DNA of 64,000 nucleotides from Taylorella equigenitalis ATCC 35865 (GTDB lineage Bacteria; Pseudomonadota; Gammaproteobacteria; Burkholderiales; Burkholderiaceae_B): NCBI RefSeq assembly GCF_000276685.1, contig NC_018108.1, positions 1,488,001 to 1,552,000 of the forward strand, read 5' to 3'. Shown piece by piece: positions 1 to 9,759 of this stretch (position 1 is its first letter; each line of letters starts with the position of its first letter). The notes under the pieces were generated by a model. It saw only the letters and a program-made list of their open reading frames with translations, ran no database searches and was not told where the DNA came from. The position numbers and the translations under genes were made by a program.

Positions 1-320
1 TAAATCTTAAGGGGCAGTTAGTATCTAACAAACCTATATTAGTTAAAAATGAAGCTAAATTTGCCTCTCCAGTTAAAGCTAAATTCAAAGGCAAAACTAA
101 ATTTGTAAGCACAACTAAAGTTTCCAAATTTAAAGCTCAAAGGGCTGTATTTAAAACAAAATCTAAGCTAAAAAAAATACGTCAAGTAAGTTACACCGTT
201 AAAAATGGTGAGACTATGACCTCTATTGCAAAGAGACACGGTACTACTGTTGCAAATCTCAAAAAATTAAATGGCGGAAAATCATCACTTAAATCTGGAC
301 AGAAAATCAGAGTTCAGTGA
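1..320 (+). CDS. LysM-domain protein, C-terminal end (partial)
   Basis: The open frame starts before the window and ends at TGA 318-320, so about 105 C-terminal residues are visible. The last 45 or so form one LysM peptidoglycan-binding repeat (YTVKNGETMTSIA, then NLKKLNGG and LKSGQKIRV). Before it lies a Lys/Ala/Thr-rich linker of low complexity. The protein probably binds cell-wall glycan in the periplasm. A single C-terminal LysM after a basic linker would fit a membrane-bound lytic murein transglycosylase of the MltD type, but the catalytic domain is outside the window, so that identity is a guess. Confidence 0.75.
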   Translation, partial: NLKGQLVSNKPILVKNEAKFASPVKAKFKGKTKFVSTTKVSKFKAQRAVFKTKSKLKKIRQVSYTVKNGETMTSIAKRHGTTVANLKKLNGGKSSLKSGQKIRVQ

Positions 321-456
321 CGTTGTTTAATAACATTTCAAGTAATAAATTAACACATGTAGTTTTTGGTCTTAACATTTGAATAACATAAAAAGTGCTA
401 AGATAAACGAATGCGATAAACTTTTGTAACCGCATTATTATTAATAAGGACTTTTT

Positions 457-3336
457 ATGAATTTTGACATAAACCAACTACTTAAAGGTTCTGTGCGCGA
501 TGCTGTGCTAGATCAAATAACAAAATCTGTTGGTCTTCCTGAATTGAAGGCTAACAGCGTGCTTGATCGCATTGTGTCTGTTGTAATGAGTGGCATCTCA
601 AGAAAAACCAACTCAAAAGAAGATGCCGAGCATCTTCTAGATGCGATTAAAGGTGTTGATAGCAATACTCAACAAATTTATTCTACTGGCGCTACAGCTT
701 CTGATTTAGGCTTTGATTCATTAAAACAAAAAGGGTTAAGTCTTTTAAATTCTCTTTTTGGTAGTGAGTTTGACGGTTTAGTAGACCAAGTTTCTAGAGA
801 AGAAGGTGTCACACAAGTTCAAGCAAAAGATTCTATGGCTACCGCTGCACCAGCGATATTCTCTAGCCTTAAAAACTATTTAGGTAGTGATTTCAGTTTA
901 GCAAATTTGAGTGCATTGACTGGTATGGTAGGGCTAACTGCTACAGGTACAGATTTGCTAAACAAAGCTACGACCCCTGTAACTAAACCAGCTACTCATA
1001 AAGTTCCATCTCAGGAAACAGTTGATGCTGCTAGAATGGCTGGAGTGCATGAGCCACAATACACTAAATCTACTGAGGTTCATGATAGAGAAATGGAGGA
1101 ACCGAAAAAAAGTGGGATTTGGAAGTGGCTAATTATTCTTGCTTTGATTTTAATTGCCCTATTATTATTTAGAAGTTGTAATAAAAAGGATAATCCTGCA
1201 ATTACTAATAATGAAGAAAGTGTAGTTAATAACGAAACTACAAATAATGATGCAACACCACCTGCTCCTGTTGAAAATCCTGATTCAAAAGAAACCAAGA
1301 TTATTGAAGGCTTTGGTAATTTTGAATGGGATTACCAAGACGAAAAACTAGTTATTGACGGTGATATTGATTCAGCAGAAACTAAAGCTACTTTAGTTGA
1401 TGCTTTCAAAGGTATTGCTGGAACTTTAGCTGTTGAAGATAAACTTGATATTGATGCTGATAAAGGCAAATTAGAATTCACCAACTTTGCTGCTCTTGCA
1501 GGTGCTTTAAAAGATTTTGTTGGTGTTGATGGAAAATTTGATGGAAAAGAACTTAAATTATCAGGAACTTTAAACTCAGAAGAAGCAAAAGCTAATTTAG
1601 TTAAAAAACTTTCTGAAGTACTAGGTGCTGATTATAAAATCCAAGCTGATGACGTTAAAGTAGAAGCTACTAAAACAGAAGAACCTAAAGAAGAAAACAA
1701 AGACAGTCAAAAAGATGAAGTTAAAGTATCTAAAGATTTAGGCGACCTTAGATGGAATGCAAAAACCGACAAGGTGGTAGTTGGTGGTGATGTTCCAAGC
1801 GAAGAAGTGAAAGCTAAAGTTTTAGAAGCATTTAAAGTTATAGCTGGTAATAGACCTCTTGAGGACAAACTTAATGTAGATAAAGATGAAGGCGAATTTA
1901 GCTTCAATGACTTTACTGCATTCGCTGGTGTTCTTAAAGACTACCCTACTATCGAAGGTGATTTCGATGAGGGTGTTCTTAAACTTGATGGCACTTTAAA
2001 TAGCGAAGACGCTAAGAAAAAATTAGCTACTGATTTAGTTGCTGTACTAGGAAGTGCATTTAAAGTTGATGTTGAAAGCATTGATGTTGATGCACCTGAA
2101 GAAGTTGAAGGTTACGGTGATTTATCATGGAAATTTGATGGTGATAAATTAGTAATTGACGGTGATGTAAGTGCTGAAGACAAAACTAAATTGCTTGCCG
2201 CCTTTGACTCAATTAAAGACACTTCTACTATCCAAGATGACATGGATGTTAAAGATAATCAAGCTAATATGAAACTTGATAGCCTAGATGCATTTATTAA
2301 AGTTGTTGGTGATTTCCCTAACGTTAAGGGTTCATTTGACGGCTTCACACTTGATTTAACTGGTCACGTTATTTCTGACGAAAGAAAAACTGAACTAGTT
2401 ACTAAACTTCAAGAAGCCTTAGGCTCTCAATTTAAGATTGATGCTGATGATGTTGATGTTGAGACTCCTGACGTAGGCGAAACAGAGAATAAACCCGTTA
2501 ATGATACTAATTTCCCTACTCCAGCTGAACAGCCAGCTGATCAAACAGCTCCAGCTGAACAAGCTACTACTTCAAGTGAAACTGCTCAAACAGACGAACT
2601 TGCAAATGTGCTTGATATTAGCGAAATGTCAAAAGAGAATTTGGACTTACATATAGTATTTGATTCCGCTTCATCTGATATTCAACCTAAATATAATGAC
2701 CGCTTAGATGCGTTTGCTAAATATTTAATTGAATCAAATCGTACTGGCGAAATCTCTGGATATACTGATAATCAGGGTGATGACGAAAGCAATAAAAAAT
2801 TATCCGCTGAAAGGGCTAACTCAGTAAGAAATTATTTAGTTTCAAAAGGAGTTCCAGAAACTAACATAGTTGCAGTGGGTTATGGTGAAGCAAACCCTAT
2901 AGCTGACAACAACACACCTGAAGGTCGATTAGCTAACCGTCGCATTGAATTTAATGTTAAGGATGTAACATCTAAGAAAGATGCTATTGGGGAAATGATC
3001 AACCAAACTGAAGATAAGGCAAAAAGTACTTATGACTCAACTAAAGAAAAAGTAACTGAGGCTGCTGAAGTTACCAAAGAAAAGGTTCAAGAAGGATACG
3101 AGACTGCTAAAGACAAAGTTAATAAAGCTGCCGACGCAACTAAAGAAGCTTATAAAGATGCAAAAGAAACCGTTTCAGAAGCTGCTGGCAAAGCTGGTGA
3201 AAAAATCAAGGATACAGCTAAATCAGTTGGTAATGCTGTGGATAAAGCTGCTCACAAAACTGAAGATGCGATTCAAAACATCAAGGAAAAAATGGGTGGT
3301 GAACCTTCATCAACTTCACCTGCTCCAGCACAATAG
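457..3336 (+). CDS. Large OmpA-family envelope protein: DUF937-like head, TM helix, three BON-like repeats, OmpA domain, LEA-like tail
   Basis: This is a 959-residue mosaic. Residues 1-165 resemble DUF937/YidB-type helical domains. A hydrophobic helix at about 222-241 (WLIILALILIALLLF) is followed by Cys and basic residues, so it is probably an inner-membrane anchor with the rest in the periplasm. Three repeats of about 120-140 residues begin near 285, 427 and 552, each opening with a G-(F/Y/D)-G-(N/D)-(F/L)-x-W motif and containing paired BON-like strands (LVIDGDI, LKLSGTL). The peptidoglycan-binding OmpA domain covers about 729-835 (GYTDNQG, NRRIEF). The last 110 residues are an 11-mer-type amphipathic Lys/Ala/Glu repeat (ATKEAYKDAKET) like LEA or apolipoprotein segments. 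The likely role is linking inner membrane to cell wall. ATG follows AAGGACTTTTT. It is a single gene ending at a strong terminator. Confidence 0.8.
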   Translation: MNFDINQLLKGSVRDAVLDQITKSVGLPELKANSVLDRIVSVVMSGISRKTNSKEDAEHLLDAIKGVDSNTQQIYSTGATASDLGFDSLKQKGLSLLNSLFGSEFDGLVDQVSREEGVTQVQAKDSMATAAPAIFSSLKNYLGSDFSLANLSALTGMVGLTATGTDLLNKATTPVTKPATHKVPSQETVDAARMAGVHEPQYTKSTEVHDREMEEPKKSGIWKWLIILALILIALLLFRSCNKKDNPAITNNEESVVNNETTNNDATPPAPVENPDSKETKIIEGFGNFEWDYQDEKLVIDGDIDSAETKATLVDAFKGIAGTLAVEDKLDIDADKGKLEFTNFAALAGALKDFVGVDGKFDGKELKLSGTLNSEEAKANLVKKLSEVLGADYKIQADDVKVEATKTEEPKEENKDSQKDEVKVSKDLGDLRWNAKTDKVVVGGDVPSEEVKAKVLEAFKVIAGNRPLEDKLNVDKDEGEFSFNDFTAFAGVLKDYPTIEGDFDEGVLKLDGTLNSEDAKKKLATDLVAVLGSAFKVDVESIDVDAPEEVEGYGDLSWKFDGDKLVIDGDVSAEDKTKLLAAFDSIKDTSTIQDDMDVKDNQANMKLDSLDAFIKVVGDFPNVKGSFDGFTLDLTGHVISDERKTELVTKLQEALGSQFKIDADDVDVETPDVGETENKPVNDTNFPTPAEQPADQTAPAEQATTSSETAQTDELANVLDISEMSKENLDLHIVFDSASSDIQPKYNDRLDAFAKYLIESNRTGEISGYTDNQGDDESNKKLSAERANSVRNYLVSKGVPETNIVAVGYGEANPIADNNTPEGRLANRRIEFNVKDVTSKKDAIGEMINQTEDKAKSTYDSTKEKVTEAAEVTKEKVQEGYETAKDKVNKAADATKEAYKDAKETVSEAAGKAGEKIKDTAKSVGNAVDKAAHKTEDAIQNIKEKMGGEPSSTSPAPAQ

Positions 3337-3353
3337 TCCCTAATAAAAAATTT

Positions 3354-3381
3354 AACCCGAGGAAGAGCCTCGGGTTTTTTT
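3354..3381. terminator. Bidirectional intrinsic terminator between the OmpA-family gene and tRNA-Ser
   Basis: A perfect 9-bp stem, AACCCGAGG (3354-3362) and CCTCGGGTT (3368-3376), encloses AAGAG and is followed by a T run on the plus strand. On the minus strand the same stem is followed by TTAAATTTTTT, so it can also stop transcription arriving through the tRNA gene. Confidence 0.9.
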
Positions 3382-3382
3382 A

Positions 3383-3472
3383 TGGCGGATCAGGGGGGAT
3401 TCGAACCCCCGATACGTTTGACCGTATGCACGCTTTCCAAGCGTGTGCCTTAAGCCACTCGGCCACCGATCC
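3383..3472 (-). tRNA. tRNA-Ser(GGA)
   Basis: The minus strand folds as a 90-nt class II tRNA. The acceptor stem is GGATCGG paired with CTGATCC, followed by discriminator G and an encoded CCA (3383-3385). The D arm contains GGCCGAGTGG, the anticodon loop CTTGGAAAG has anticodon GGA, and a long variable arm and GGTTCGAATCC T-loop follow. The large variable arm and GGA anticodon identify serine (UCC/UCU codons). It lies just downstream of ribE on the same strand and could be processed from the end of that transcript. Confidence 0.95.
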
Positions 3473-3498
3473 TAAATTAAGCTGATAATTTTACAATA

Positions 3499-4137
3499 TT
3501 AATTCCTTGAGTCAACAATCCTACGTACATATCTAGCAATAGTATCAATTTCGATATTAACCTTATCCCCTCCTTTCAAATACTGCAAAGTTGTGTTTTG
3601 AAAAGTATAAGGAATAACGTTTAGGCTAATTATGCACCCTTCCGAAATCATGTCATCCGAATGAGGATCCTCAGGTGAAAACGCATCAGTAACATTATTA
3701 ATGGTCATACTAACACCATCGATAGCTACTGACCCTTTGTACGCCATAAAGATCGCTAACTCCTTAGGAATAAGAACTTCAATCACATGAGATTCCCCTT
3801 CCTTGCTGATTGACATAACACGCCCAACTCCATCCACATGTCCAGAAACTAAATGTCCATCAAGAGTATCCCCCAATCTCATAGCCCCTTCAAGATTAGC
3901 GTAACCCACCTCATCTAGACCACAAGTTTTTGACAAACTTTCAGCCGATACATCAACCTCAAAACCCGCATCATCTAGGTTCACTATAGTCATGCAAGCC
4001 CCATTGACAGCAATAGAGTCCCCTATCTTAAACTTAGACATATCTAAATTTCCTTTGGCAATGCGTAGTCGCACACCCACTTCAAGATTAGAAACAGATT
4101 CAATATTTCCCACTGTTTGAATTATGCCTGTAAACAT
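3499..4137 (-). CDS. ribE: Riboflavin synthase, alpha subunit
   Basis: This enzyme dismutates two 6,7-dimethyl-8-ribityllumazines to riboflavin and the ribD product, the last step of riboflavin synthesis, in the cytosol. The chosen start gives 212 residues beginning MFTGIIQ, the family's conserved N-terminus, preceded by AAAGGAGATGGTGTT. The longer frame upstream is rejected because it would add 13 residues not seen in the family. Two lumazine-binding barrel repeats are visible, with repeated SVAVNGACMT-like and SVAIDGVSMT motifs. Its first bases overlap the end of ribD by 16 nt, so the two genes are probably translationally coupled. Confidence 0.95.
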   Translation of the reverse strand: MFTGIIQTVGNIESVSNLEVGVRLRIAKGNLDMSKFKIGDSIAVNGACMTIVNLDDAGFEVDVSAESLSKTCGLDEVGYANLEGAMRLGDTLDGHLVSGHVDGVGRVMSISKEGESHVIEVLIPKELAIFMAYKGSVAIDGVSMTINNVTDAFSPEDPHSDDMISEGCIISLNVIPYTFQNTTLQYLKGGDKVNIEIDTIARYVRRIVDSRN

Positions 4138-5285
4138 AACACCATCTCCTTTAAAGAATTTAACAATGTTCCCCAAGATTCCGTGTTACGAATTCGAAGG
4201 CGAACATTATTTTTAATCGATTTAATATCAAAAATTTCCAGTTTGTTATCTACTGGAATAGATTCTACTTCTTTAATATTAAAGGGAGAATTACAATTAC
4301 CCAAAACTAAAGGTGCTTGATACCACAACAACTCATCGATTAATCCAGCTTCATAAAAAGAAGTATTCAATCCACTACCTGCCTCCAAATGGATTTCATT
4401 CACCTGAAGAGAATTTAGAAACTCTAAAAGCTCGGACAGATTTAATTTTCCATCATCTAAACAACCCAATCCGACAAGTTCAATATTTTCAGACAAGTCA
4501 ACTAGGCCCAAATCCTGTACCTTTGCCATTTCTCCAAAAACATACACCTTGGGATTAGAAAAAATACTCAATTTAGGCTTAGTAATAATGTTAAGCTCCC
4601 TATCAACAATACCTATCAACGGAGCTCTTGGTGTATTGAAGTGTCTAACATTTAATTTTGGATTATCCGCTAAAACAGTACCCGCACCCGTAAGAACAAT
4701 GCTACTTCTAGCTCTCCAGTAATGACCGTCGTTACGCGATTCTTCGCAAGTTATCCACTTAGATTGACCATTAGTTAGTGAAATTCGACCATCAAGCGAA
4801 CTAGCAATTTTAGTCCTTACCCATGGAGTACCCCTAATCATCCTAGAAAAAAACCCTAAATTTAACTCAAGGACCTCTTCAAGCATAAAACCTACTTCAA
4901 CCTTAATTCCATTAGAGCGCAGAATACGAATACCATTGCCACCAACAATAGGATTGGGATCTGGACTTGCAATCACAACATGCTTTATTCCATTAGAAAT
5001 TAAAGCATCTGTACACGGAGGTGTGCGACCAAAATGACTACAAGGCTCTAAAGTAACGTAAAGAATTGCATCCGCTATCAAATCCTCATGCCCACGCATC
5101 CTTGCATCCTTTAGAGCCATAATCTCGGCGTGATGAGAACCTGCTATTTGCGTTGCCCCTTCTCCAATTATCTCGTCGTTATGGACTATAACGCATCCCA
5201 CGCACGGGTTTGGATCTGGCAAAAAACGAGTTTTTAGAGATGCTTCATAGGCCAAACGCATAAAGTGATTATGCTTATTTTTCAT
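4122..5285 (-). CDS. ribD: Bifunctional pyrimidine deaminase/reductase
   Basis: This catalyses the deamination and reduction that turn the GTP cyclohydrolase II product into 5-amino-6-ribitylamino-uracil phosphate in riboflavin synthesis. Zinc ligands of the N-terminal cytidine-deaminase-like domain are visible: HAE at residues 52-54 and PCSHFGRTPPC at 81-91. The reductase domain begins near residue 150 (TKIASSLDGRISL). At 387 residues it is of normal length. It overlaps nrdR upstream by 11 nt and ribE downstream, within a minus-strand run that begins at tyrS. Confidence 0.95.
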   Translation of the reverse strand: MKNKHNHFMRLAYEASLKTRFLPDPNPCVGCVIVHNDEIIGEGATQIAGSHHAEIMALKDARMRGHEDLIADAILYVTLEPCSHFGRTPPCTDALISNGIKHVVIASPDPNPIVGGNGIRILRSNGIKVEVGFMLEEVLELNLGFFSRMIRGTPWVRTKIASSLDGRISLTNGQSKWITCEESRNDGHYWRARSSIVLTGAGTVLADNPKLNVRHFNTPRAPLIGIVDRELNIITKPKLSIFSNPKVYVFGEMAKVQDLGLVDLSENIELVGLGCLDDGKLNLSELLEFLNSLQVNEIHLEAGSGLNTSFYEAGLIDELLWYQAPLVLGNCNSPFNIKEVESIPVDNKLEIFDIKSIKNNVRLRIRNTESWGTLLNSLKEMVLCLQA

Positions 5286-5733
5286 CGCCTAAAAGTTCTT
5301 TTATAGTAATTACGAATTGATCTATATCCTCGAAACTTTGATATACCGAGGCAAATCGCACGTATGCAACTGGGTCTAGTGATTTTAATTCTTTCATTAC
5401 GACCTGACCAATATCGTATGATTGGACCTCTTTATCGGGGAAGTTTAAAAAATGCTCTTGAACTCGTGATACGGCATTATCCAAATCATCCCTTGATACT
5501 GGTCTTTTACGAAGAGCAACACTCATGCTTGAGCGAACCTTGTTGATATCGAACTCCATGCGAACACCATTTTTCTTTACGACTGTTGGCAATGAGAGTT
5601 CGATTTTTTCGTAGGTTGTATATCGCTTATCGCATTTTAAACAACGCCGTCTGCGCTTAATTGATAGACCATCATCTGATGATCTCGAGTCTAATACTTG
5701 ACTTTCACAATGAGAGCAGAACGGACATTTCAT
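5275..5733 (-). CDS. nrdR: Transcriptional repressor NrdR
   Basis: NrdR is a nucleotide-sensing repressor of ribonucleotide reductase genes. The N-terminal zinc ribbon has Cys3, Cys6, Cys31 and Cys34 (CPFC and CLKC), followed by the ATP-cone from about residue 49 (VVKKNGVRMEFD). At 152 residues it is the normal size. It sits 3 nt after glyA and overlaps ribD; the glyA-nrdR-rib order is common in betaproteobacteria. Confidence 0.96.
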   Translation of the reverse strand: MKCPFCSHCESQVLDSRSSDDGLSIKRRRRCLKCDKRYTTYEKIELSLPTVVKKNGVRMEFDINKVRSSMSVALRKRPVSRDDLDNAVSRVQEHFLNFPDKEVQSYDIGQVVMKELKSLDPVAYVRFASVYQSFEDIDQFVITIKELLGDEK

Positions 5734-5736
5734 CGA

Positions 5737-6981
5737 TTATTTGTACACAGGAAATTTAGAGGTTAAGGCTAAAACTTTTTCCCGTACAGAAAGAATATTA
5801 GCTTCATCCTCAGGATTATCTAAAACGTCTGCGATTAAGTTAGCAGTCAGCTCCATCTCAGCTTCCTTAAAGCCTCTTGTAGTCATAGCTGGTGTTCCTA
5901 GTCGAATACCACTAGTTACAAATGGAGTTTCTGGGTCATTAGGTATAGAGTTTTTATTGCATGTTATGTACGCATCGCCTAAAACTTTTTCGGCAAGTTT
6001 TCCTGTAATACCCTTTGTTCTTAAATCTATAAGCATCACATGGCTTTCTGTACGTCCTGAAACTACACGCAACCCTCGCTTTTGCAATGTTTTAGCTAAA
6101 ACAACTGCATTTTTAACAATTTGTGCTGCATACTCCTTAAATTCAGGCTCTAAAGCTTCTTTAAATGCAACCGCTTTACCAGCTATGACATGCATCAATG
6201 GACCGCCTTGAATTCCTGGGAATATAGCGGAATTAATCATCTTCGCATGTTGTTCTTTCATCATAATCACACCACCACGAGGACCACGAAGGGATTTATG
6301 TGTAGTAGAAGTAACAAAATCAGCAAATGGTACAGGATTTGGATATTGATCTCCAACTACCAAACCTGAATAGTGGGCAATGTCAACCATAAAATATGCC
6401 CCCACATCTTTAGCTATTTTTGAAATTCTCTCGAAGTCAATTCGGAGTGAATATGCTGATGCACCCGCAACTATAAGTTTAGGATTGTGTTCTTTAGCTA
6501 GTTTTTCTAAAGCTTCGTAGTCGATAGCTTCATCCTGATTCAAACCATACGGGATAAAGTTATAAAGCTTACCTGAGAGATTAACAGGTGAACCGTGAGT
6601 CAAATGTCCACCTTCATTAAGATTTAATCCAAGAACGGTATCACCAGGTTTTAGTACGGCAAAGTATACGGCTTGATTTGCTTGTGATCCTGAATTTGGC
6701 TGTACATTAGCAGCTTCGGCACCGAATAATTTTTTCAAACGATCGATAGCTAACTGTTCAACCTCATCAACGAACTCACATCCGCCGTAATATCTTTTAC
6801 CAGGATATCCCTCAGCATATTTGTTTGTTAATTGTGAACCTTGAGCCTGCATAACGGCAGGACTTGTATAGTTTTCCGAGGCAATAAGTTCAATGTGCTC
6901 CTCTTGGCGTTGCTCCTCTTTCTTAATTGCTTCAAAAAGCTCTGGATCAACTTTATCTAGTGTTAGATTTTTATCAAACAT
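5737..6981 (-). CDS. glyA: Serine hydroxymethyltransferase
   Basis: This PLP enzyme interconverts serine and glycine and charges tetrahydrofolate with one-carbon units. It has 414 residues, the usual length. The PLP-binding lysine is Lys229 in [14 protein letters not shown]. The N-terminal [13 protein letters not shown] and [10 protein letters not shown] motifs are complete. It lies 11 nt after tyrS and 3 nt before nrdR, so it is probably co-transcribed with both. Confidence 0.97.
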   Translation of the reverse strand: MFDKNLTLDKVDPELFEAIKKEEQRQEEHIELIASENYTSPAVMQAQGSQLTNKYAEGYPGKRYYGGCEFVDEVEQLAIDRLKKLFGAEAANVQPNSGSQANQAVYFAVLKPGDTVLGLNLNEGGHLTHGSPVNLSGKLYNFIPYGLNQDEAIDYEALEKLAKEHNPKLIVAGASAYSLRIDFERISKIAKDVGAYFMVDIAHYSGLVVGDQYPNPVPFADFVTSTTHKSLRGPRGGVIMMKEQHAKMINSAIFPGIQGGPLMHVIAGKAVAFKEALEPEFKEYAAQIVKNAVVLAKTLQKRGLRVVSGRTESHVMLIDLRTKGITGKLAEKVLGDAYITCNKNSIPNDPETPFVTSGIRLGTPAMTTRGFKEAEMELTANLIADVLDNPEDEANILSVREKVLALTSKFPVYK

Positions 6982-6992
6982 GATTTTCCTAA

Positions 6993-8216
6993 TTAACCTA
7001 TAGTAATTCTTGCAAATTTACGTTTACCAATCTGAACTACATACGTGCCAGATTTTAAAATTAAACCTTTATCTTCAACTTTTGAACCGTCAACTTTCAC
7101 CCCGCCTTGGACGATATTCCTAGAAGCCTCTGAGCCAGAAACAGCTAAACCAGACTCTCTTAGGACAGACACTATCCCCATCTCTGGACCTGGCAATGTC
7201 ACCTCAGGTATATCTTCAGGTATCTGACCATCCCTAAAACGCAATTCAAAATCAGCCAACGCCTTTTCTGCAGCTTGTGAGTTATGGAAACGAGTAATAA
7301 TTTCTTGAGCTAAAGCTACCTTAATATTTCTAGGATTAATTCCGTCTTCAACATCCTGCTTTAACTTTTTAATTTCATCTAAGGACTTAGATGAAATCAA
7401 CTCATAGTAATTCCACATCAAAGAATCTGATATAGACATAATTTTACCGAACATGCTATCAGGTGTTTCTGTAATACCAATATAATTATTTTTGGATTTG
7501 GACATCTTTTCTACACCGTCCAAACCTACTAATAATGGCATAGTCAATACCGTTTGCTGAGGCTGACCATATTCTTTTTGAAGTTCGCGACCAACAAGCA
7601 GATTGAATTTCTGGTCCGTACCTCCAAGTTCCATATCGGATTTAAGTGCCACAGAGTCATACCCTTGCATAAGTGGATACAAAATTTCATGCATAGAAAT
7701 CGGAATGCCACCCTTAAAACGCTTTGTAAAATCATCGCGCTCCATAATTCGGGCTACAGTATATTTAGAGGCAAGCTCAATTAAACCACGAGCACCAAGG
7801 GCATCACACCACTTTGAGTTGTAAGAAATAACCGTCTTAGAAGGATCTAAAACTTTAGACGCTTGGTCATAGTAAGTCTGTGCATTTACCTCAATTTGTT
7901 CTTTAGTAAGTGGAGGTCTAGTAGCATTTCGACCACTAGGATCACCAATAGTTGCTGTAAAGTCCCCAATCAAAAATATAACTTCGTGCCCCATATCTTG
8001 CAATTGGCGCATCTTAGTAAGTACTACAGTATGCCCAAGATGAAGATCTGGTGCGGTAGGATCTAGACCAAGCTTAATTCTTAAGGGAGTTCCTGAATCG
8101 TGACTTTTTTGGAGTTTCTCTAGGAACTCTGACTCAACTAAAATTTCATCTGTGCCACGTCTGACAATATCCATTTGTCGGGCAACTTCTGTACTTATTT
8201 TTACTTCTGATGTCAT
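6993..8216 (-). CDS. tyrS: Tyrosyl-tRNA synthetase
   Basis: This is a class I aminoacyl-tRNA synthetase that charges tRNA-Tyr. Its HIGH-type motif is HLGH at residues 59-62, after GLDPTAPDL, and its KMSKS motif is intact ([11 protein letters not shown]). The C-terminal 60 or so residues form an S4-type RNA-binding domain ([11 protein letters not shown]). It is 407 residues long and of the TyrRS type common in beta/gammaproteobacteria. It is divergent from anmK across a 71-bp gap and is probably the first gene of the tyrS-glyA-nrdR-ribD-ribE run. Confidence 0.96.
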   Translation of the reverse strand: MTSEVKISTEVARQMDIVRRGTDEILVESEFLEKLQKSHDSGTPLRIKLGLDPTAPDLHLGHTVVLTKMRQLQDMGHEVIFLIGDFTATIGDPSGRNATRPPLTKEQIEVNAQTYYDQASKVLDPSKTVISYNSKWCDALGARGLIELASKYTVARIMERDDFTKRFKGGIPISMHEILYPLMQGYDSVALKSDMELGGTDQKFNLLVGRELQKEYGQPQQTVLTMPLLVGLDGVEKMSKSKNNYIGITETPDSMFGKIMSISDSLMWNYYELISSKSLDEIKKLKQDVEDGINPRNIKVALAQEIITRFHNSQAAEKALADFELRFRDGQIPEDIPEVTLPGPEMGIVSVLRESGLAVSGSEASRNIVQGGVKVDGSKVEDKGLILKSGTYVVQIGKRKFARITIG

Positions 8217-8287
8217 GAGGAGTACTTAGACCGTGAGATTACAATGAACAATAATTATAATTCTATAACTTAATTCCTAAGGTCTCT

Positions 8288-9385
8288 ATGGCAATGCGTG
8301 AGTATTTTATCGGTTTAATGTCAGGTACAAGCACTGATGGAGTAGATGCAGTATTATGCACAATTTGTGAAACAGAAAAAATAAAAATTTTAGGTCATGA
8401 ATACTTAGAATTCAATGACGACTTACGTAGTAGAATCTTAAACCTAAATGAACCTGCATTTGATGAAATTACTGAATCTCAACTTGTCTCTGTTGAACTT
8501 GCAAAAATAAGTGCCCAATGCATTGCCAATCTACTCTTTAAACTTAACCTAAAACCCACTCATATCAAAGCCATTGGGGCTCATGGTCAAACTATTAGAC
8601 ACGATCCAAAAGCAGGATATTCCTTGCAACTAAATAATCCATCATTACTTTCTGAATTAGCTCAAATAGACGTTGTCGCTGATTTTCGAAACGCCGATAT
8701 ATCAGTAGGGGGTCAAGGTGCCCCTCTAGTGCCTGCATTTCATAGCTATCTTTTCGAATCACACATGCCAACAGCCATTTTAAATTTAGGAGGTTTTGCA
8801 AATATATCTATACTTAATGGCAATGACATTTTTGGCTATGATATCGGTCCTTGTAATGCCTTAATGGACTTATGGATAAATACTCATAAGGGAGAAAATT
8901 ATGATGATAGTGGGAAATGGGGTGCGAGTGGGCATTGCCACGAAGTGTTGTTGGAAAAACTTTTAAGTTATAAGTATTTTTCTATGCCAGCCCCGAAGTC
9001 TACGGGTCGGGATGAATTTAATCTGGCTTGGCTTATGAAGTATTTGGAAGAAGTTGGGGAAATTGAAGCTGTCAATGTAATGTCTACTTTACGAGAAATG
9101 GTAGTATCTACAATTCATAAAAGTGTTTCGGAGCTGTCATCCGAAATTAAAATTATCTATGTATGTGGAGGTGGTGTATACAATCAAGCCCTTATGAGCG
9201 GATTAAATAGAAAATCTGAACGTAGATTTATATCAGTGCAGGAAATTGGCGTGGACCCCATGACCGTGGAAGCTATGGCTTTTGCTTGGCTTGCATACAT
9301 GAATTTAAACAAAAAGCCCCTAAATCTAACTAAAATCACAGGAGCTAAACGACCTAAAATCTTAGGTGCTTACTACCCACACTAA
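8288..9385 (+). CDS. anmK: Anhydro-N-acetylmuramic acid kinase
   Basis: AnmK opens the 1,6-anhydro ring of anhMurNAc and phosphorylates it, returning cell-wall turnover sugar to metabolism. The N-terminal phosphate-binding loop [15 protein letters not shown] is complete, followed by the [11 protein letters not shown] and NLGGFANIS motifs of the family; it has 365 residues. The start used is ATG 8288, but a second ATG at 8294 (MREYFIG) is equally plausible. The start region itself carries one copy of the TGGCAATG motif (8289-8296). The 3' end overlaps that of the convergent erpA by 4 nt. Confidence 0.94.
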   Translation: MAMREYFIGLMSGTSTDGVDAVLCTICETEKIKILGHEYLEFNDDLRSRILNLNEPAFDEITESQLVSVELAKISAQCIANLLFKLNLKPTHIKAIGAHGQTIRHDPKAGYSLQLNNPSLLSELAQIDVVADFRNADISVGGQGAPLVPAFHSYLFESHMPTAILNLGGFANISILNGNDIFGYDIGPCNALMDLWINTHKGENYDDSGKWGASGHCHEVLLEKLLSYKYFSMPAPKSTGRDEFNLAWLMKYLEEVGEIEAVNVMSTLREMVVSTIHKSVSELSSEIKIIYVCGGGVYNQALMSGLNRKSERRFISVQEIGVDPMTVEAMAFAWLAYMNLNKKPLNLTKITGAKRPKILGAYYPH

Positions 9386-9744
9386 ACACTAAAGGAAGAA
9401 CCGCATCCACAAGTAGTTGTTGCATTCGGGTTTCTAATGACAAACTGAGAACCTTCAATGTCATCTTTATAATCAATTTCTGCACCAACTAAGTACTGAA
9501 AGCTCATAGGGTCAACAAGCAATGAAACACCATTATTGGTAACTGTCGTATCGTCCTCAGCCATAGTCTCATCAAATATAAAACCATACTGAAAACCAGA
9601 ACACCCTCCACCTTGAATAAAAACCCTTAGCTTTAAGTCAGGATTGCCCTCATCCTCAATAAGTTCTTTTACTTTAGCTGCCGCAGCATCAGTGAAAACA
9701 AGCATTGAAGGAGCTTGTAAATCAACAGTTTCAACAGTAGACAT
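9382..9744 (-). CDS. erpA: Iron-sulfur cluster insertion protein ErpA
   Basis: This A-type carrier delivers Fe-S clusters to apoproteins. The three cluster cysteines are present: Cys48 in [11 protein letters not shown], and Cys112 and Cys114 in CGCGSSFSV at the C-terminus. It has 120 residues, normal for ErpA including a short N-terminal extension. It lies 15 nt after the DUF6776-type gene on the same strand. Confidence 0.95.
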   Translation of the reverse strand: MSTVETVDLQAPSMLVFTDAAAAKVKELIEDEGNPDLKLRVFIQGGGCSGFQYGFIFDETMAEDDTTVTNNGVSLLVDPMSFQYLVGAEIDYKDDIEGSQFVIRNPNATTTCGCGSSFSV

Positions 9745-9759
9745 ATATATCCCCTCTAT

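Noticed and set aside
8288-8296. TGGCAATG at the anmK start as a translation or regulator signal
   Set aside because: The same word occurs throughout gene interiors, so this copy needs no special explanation.
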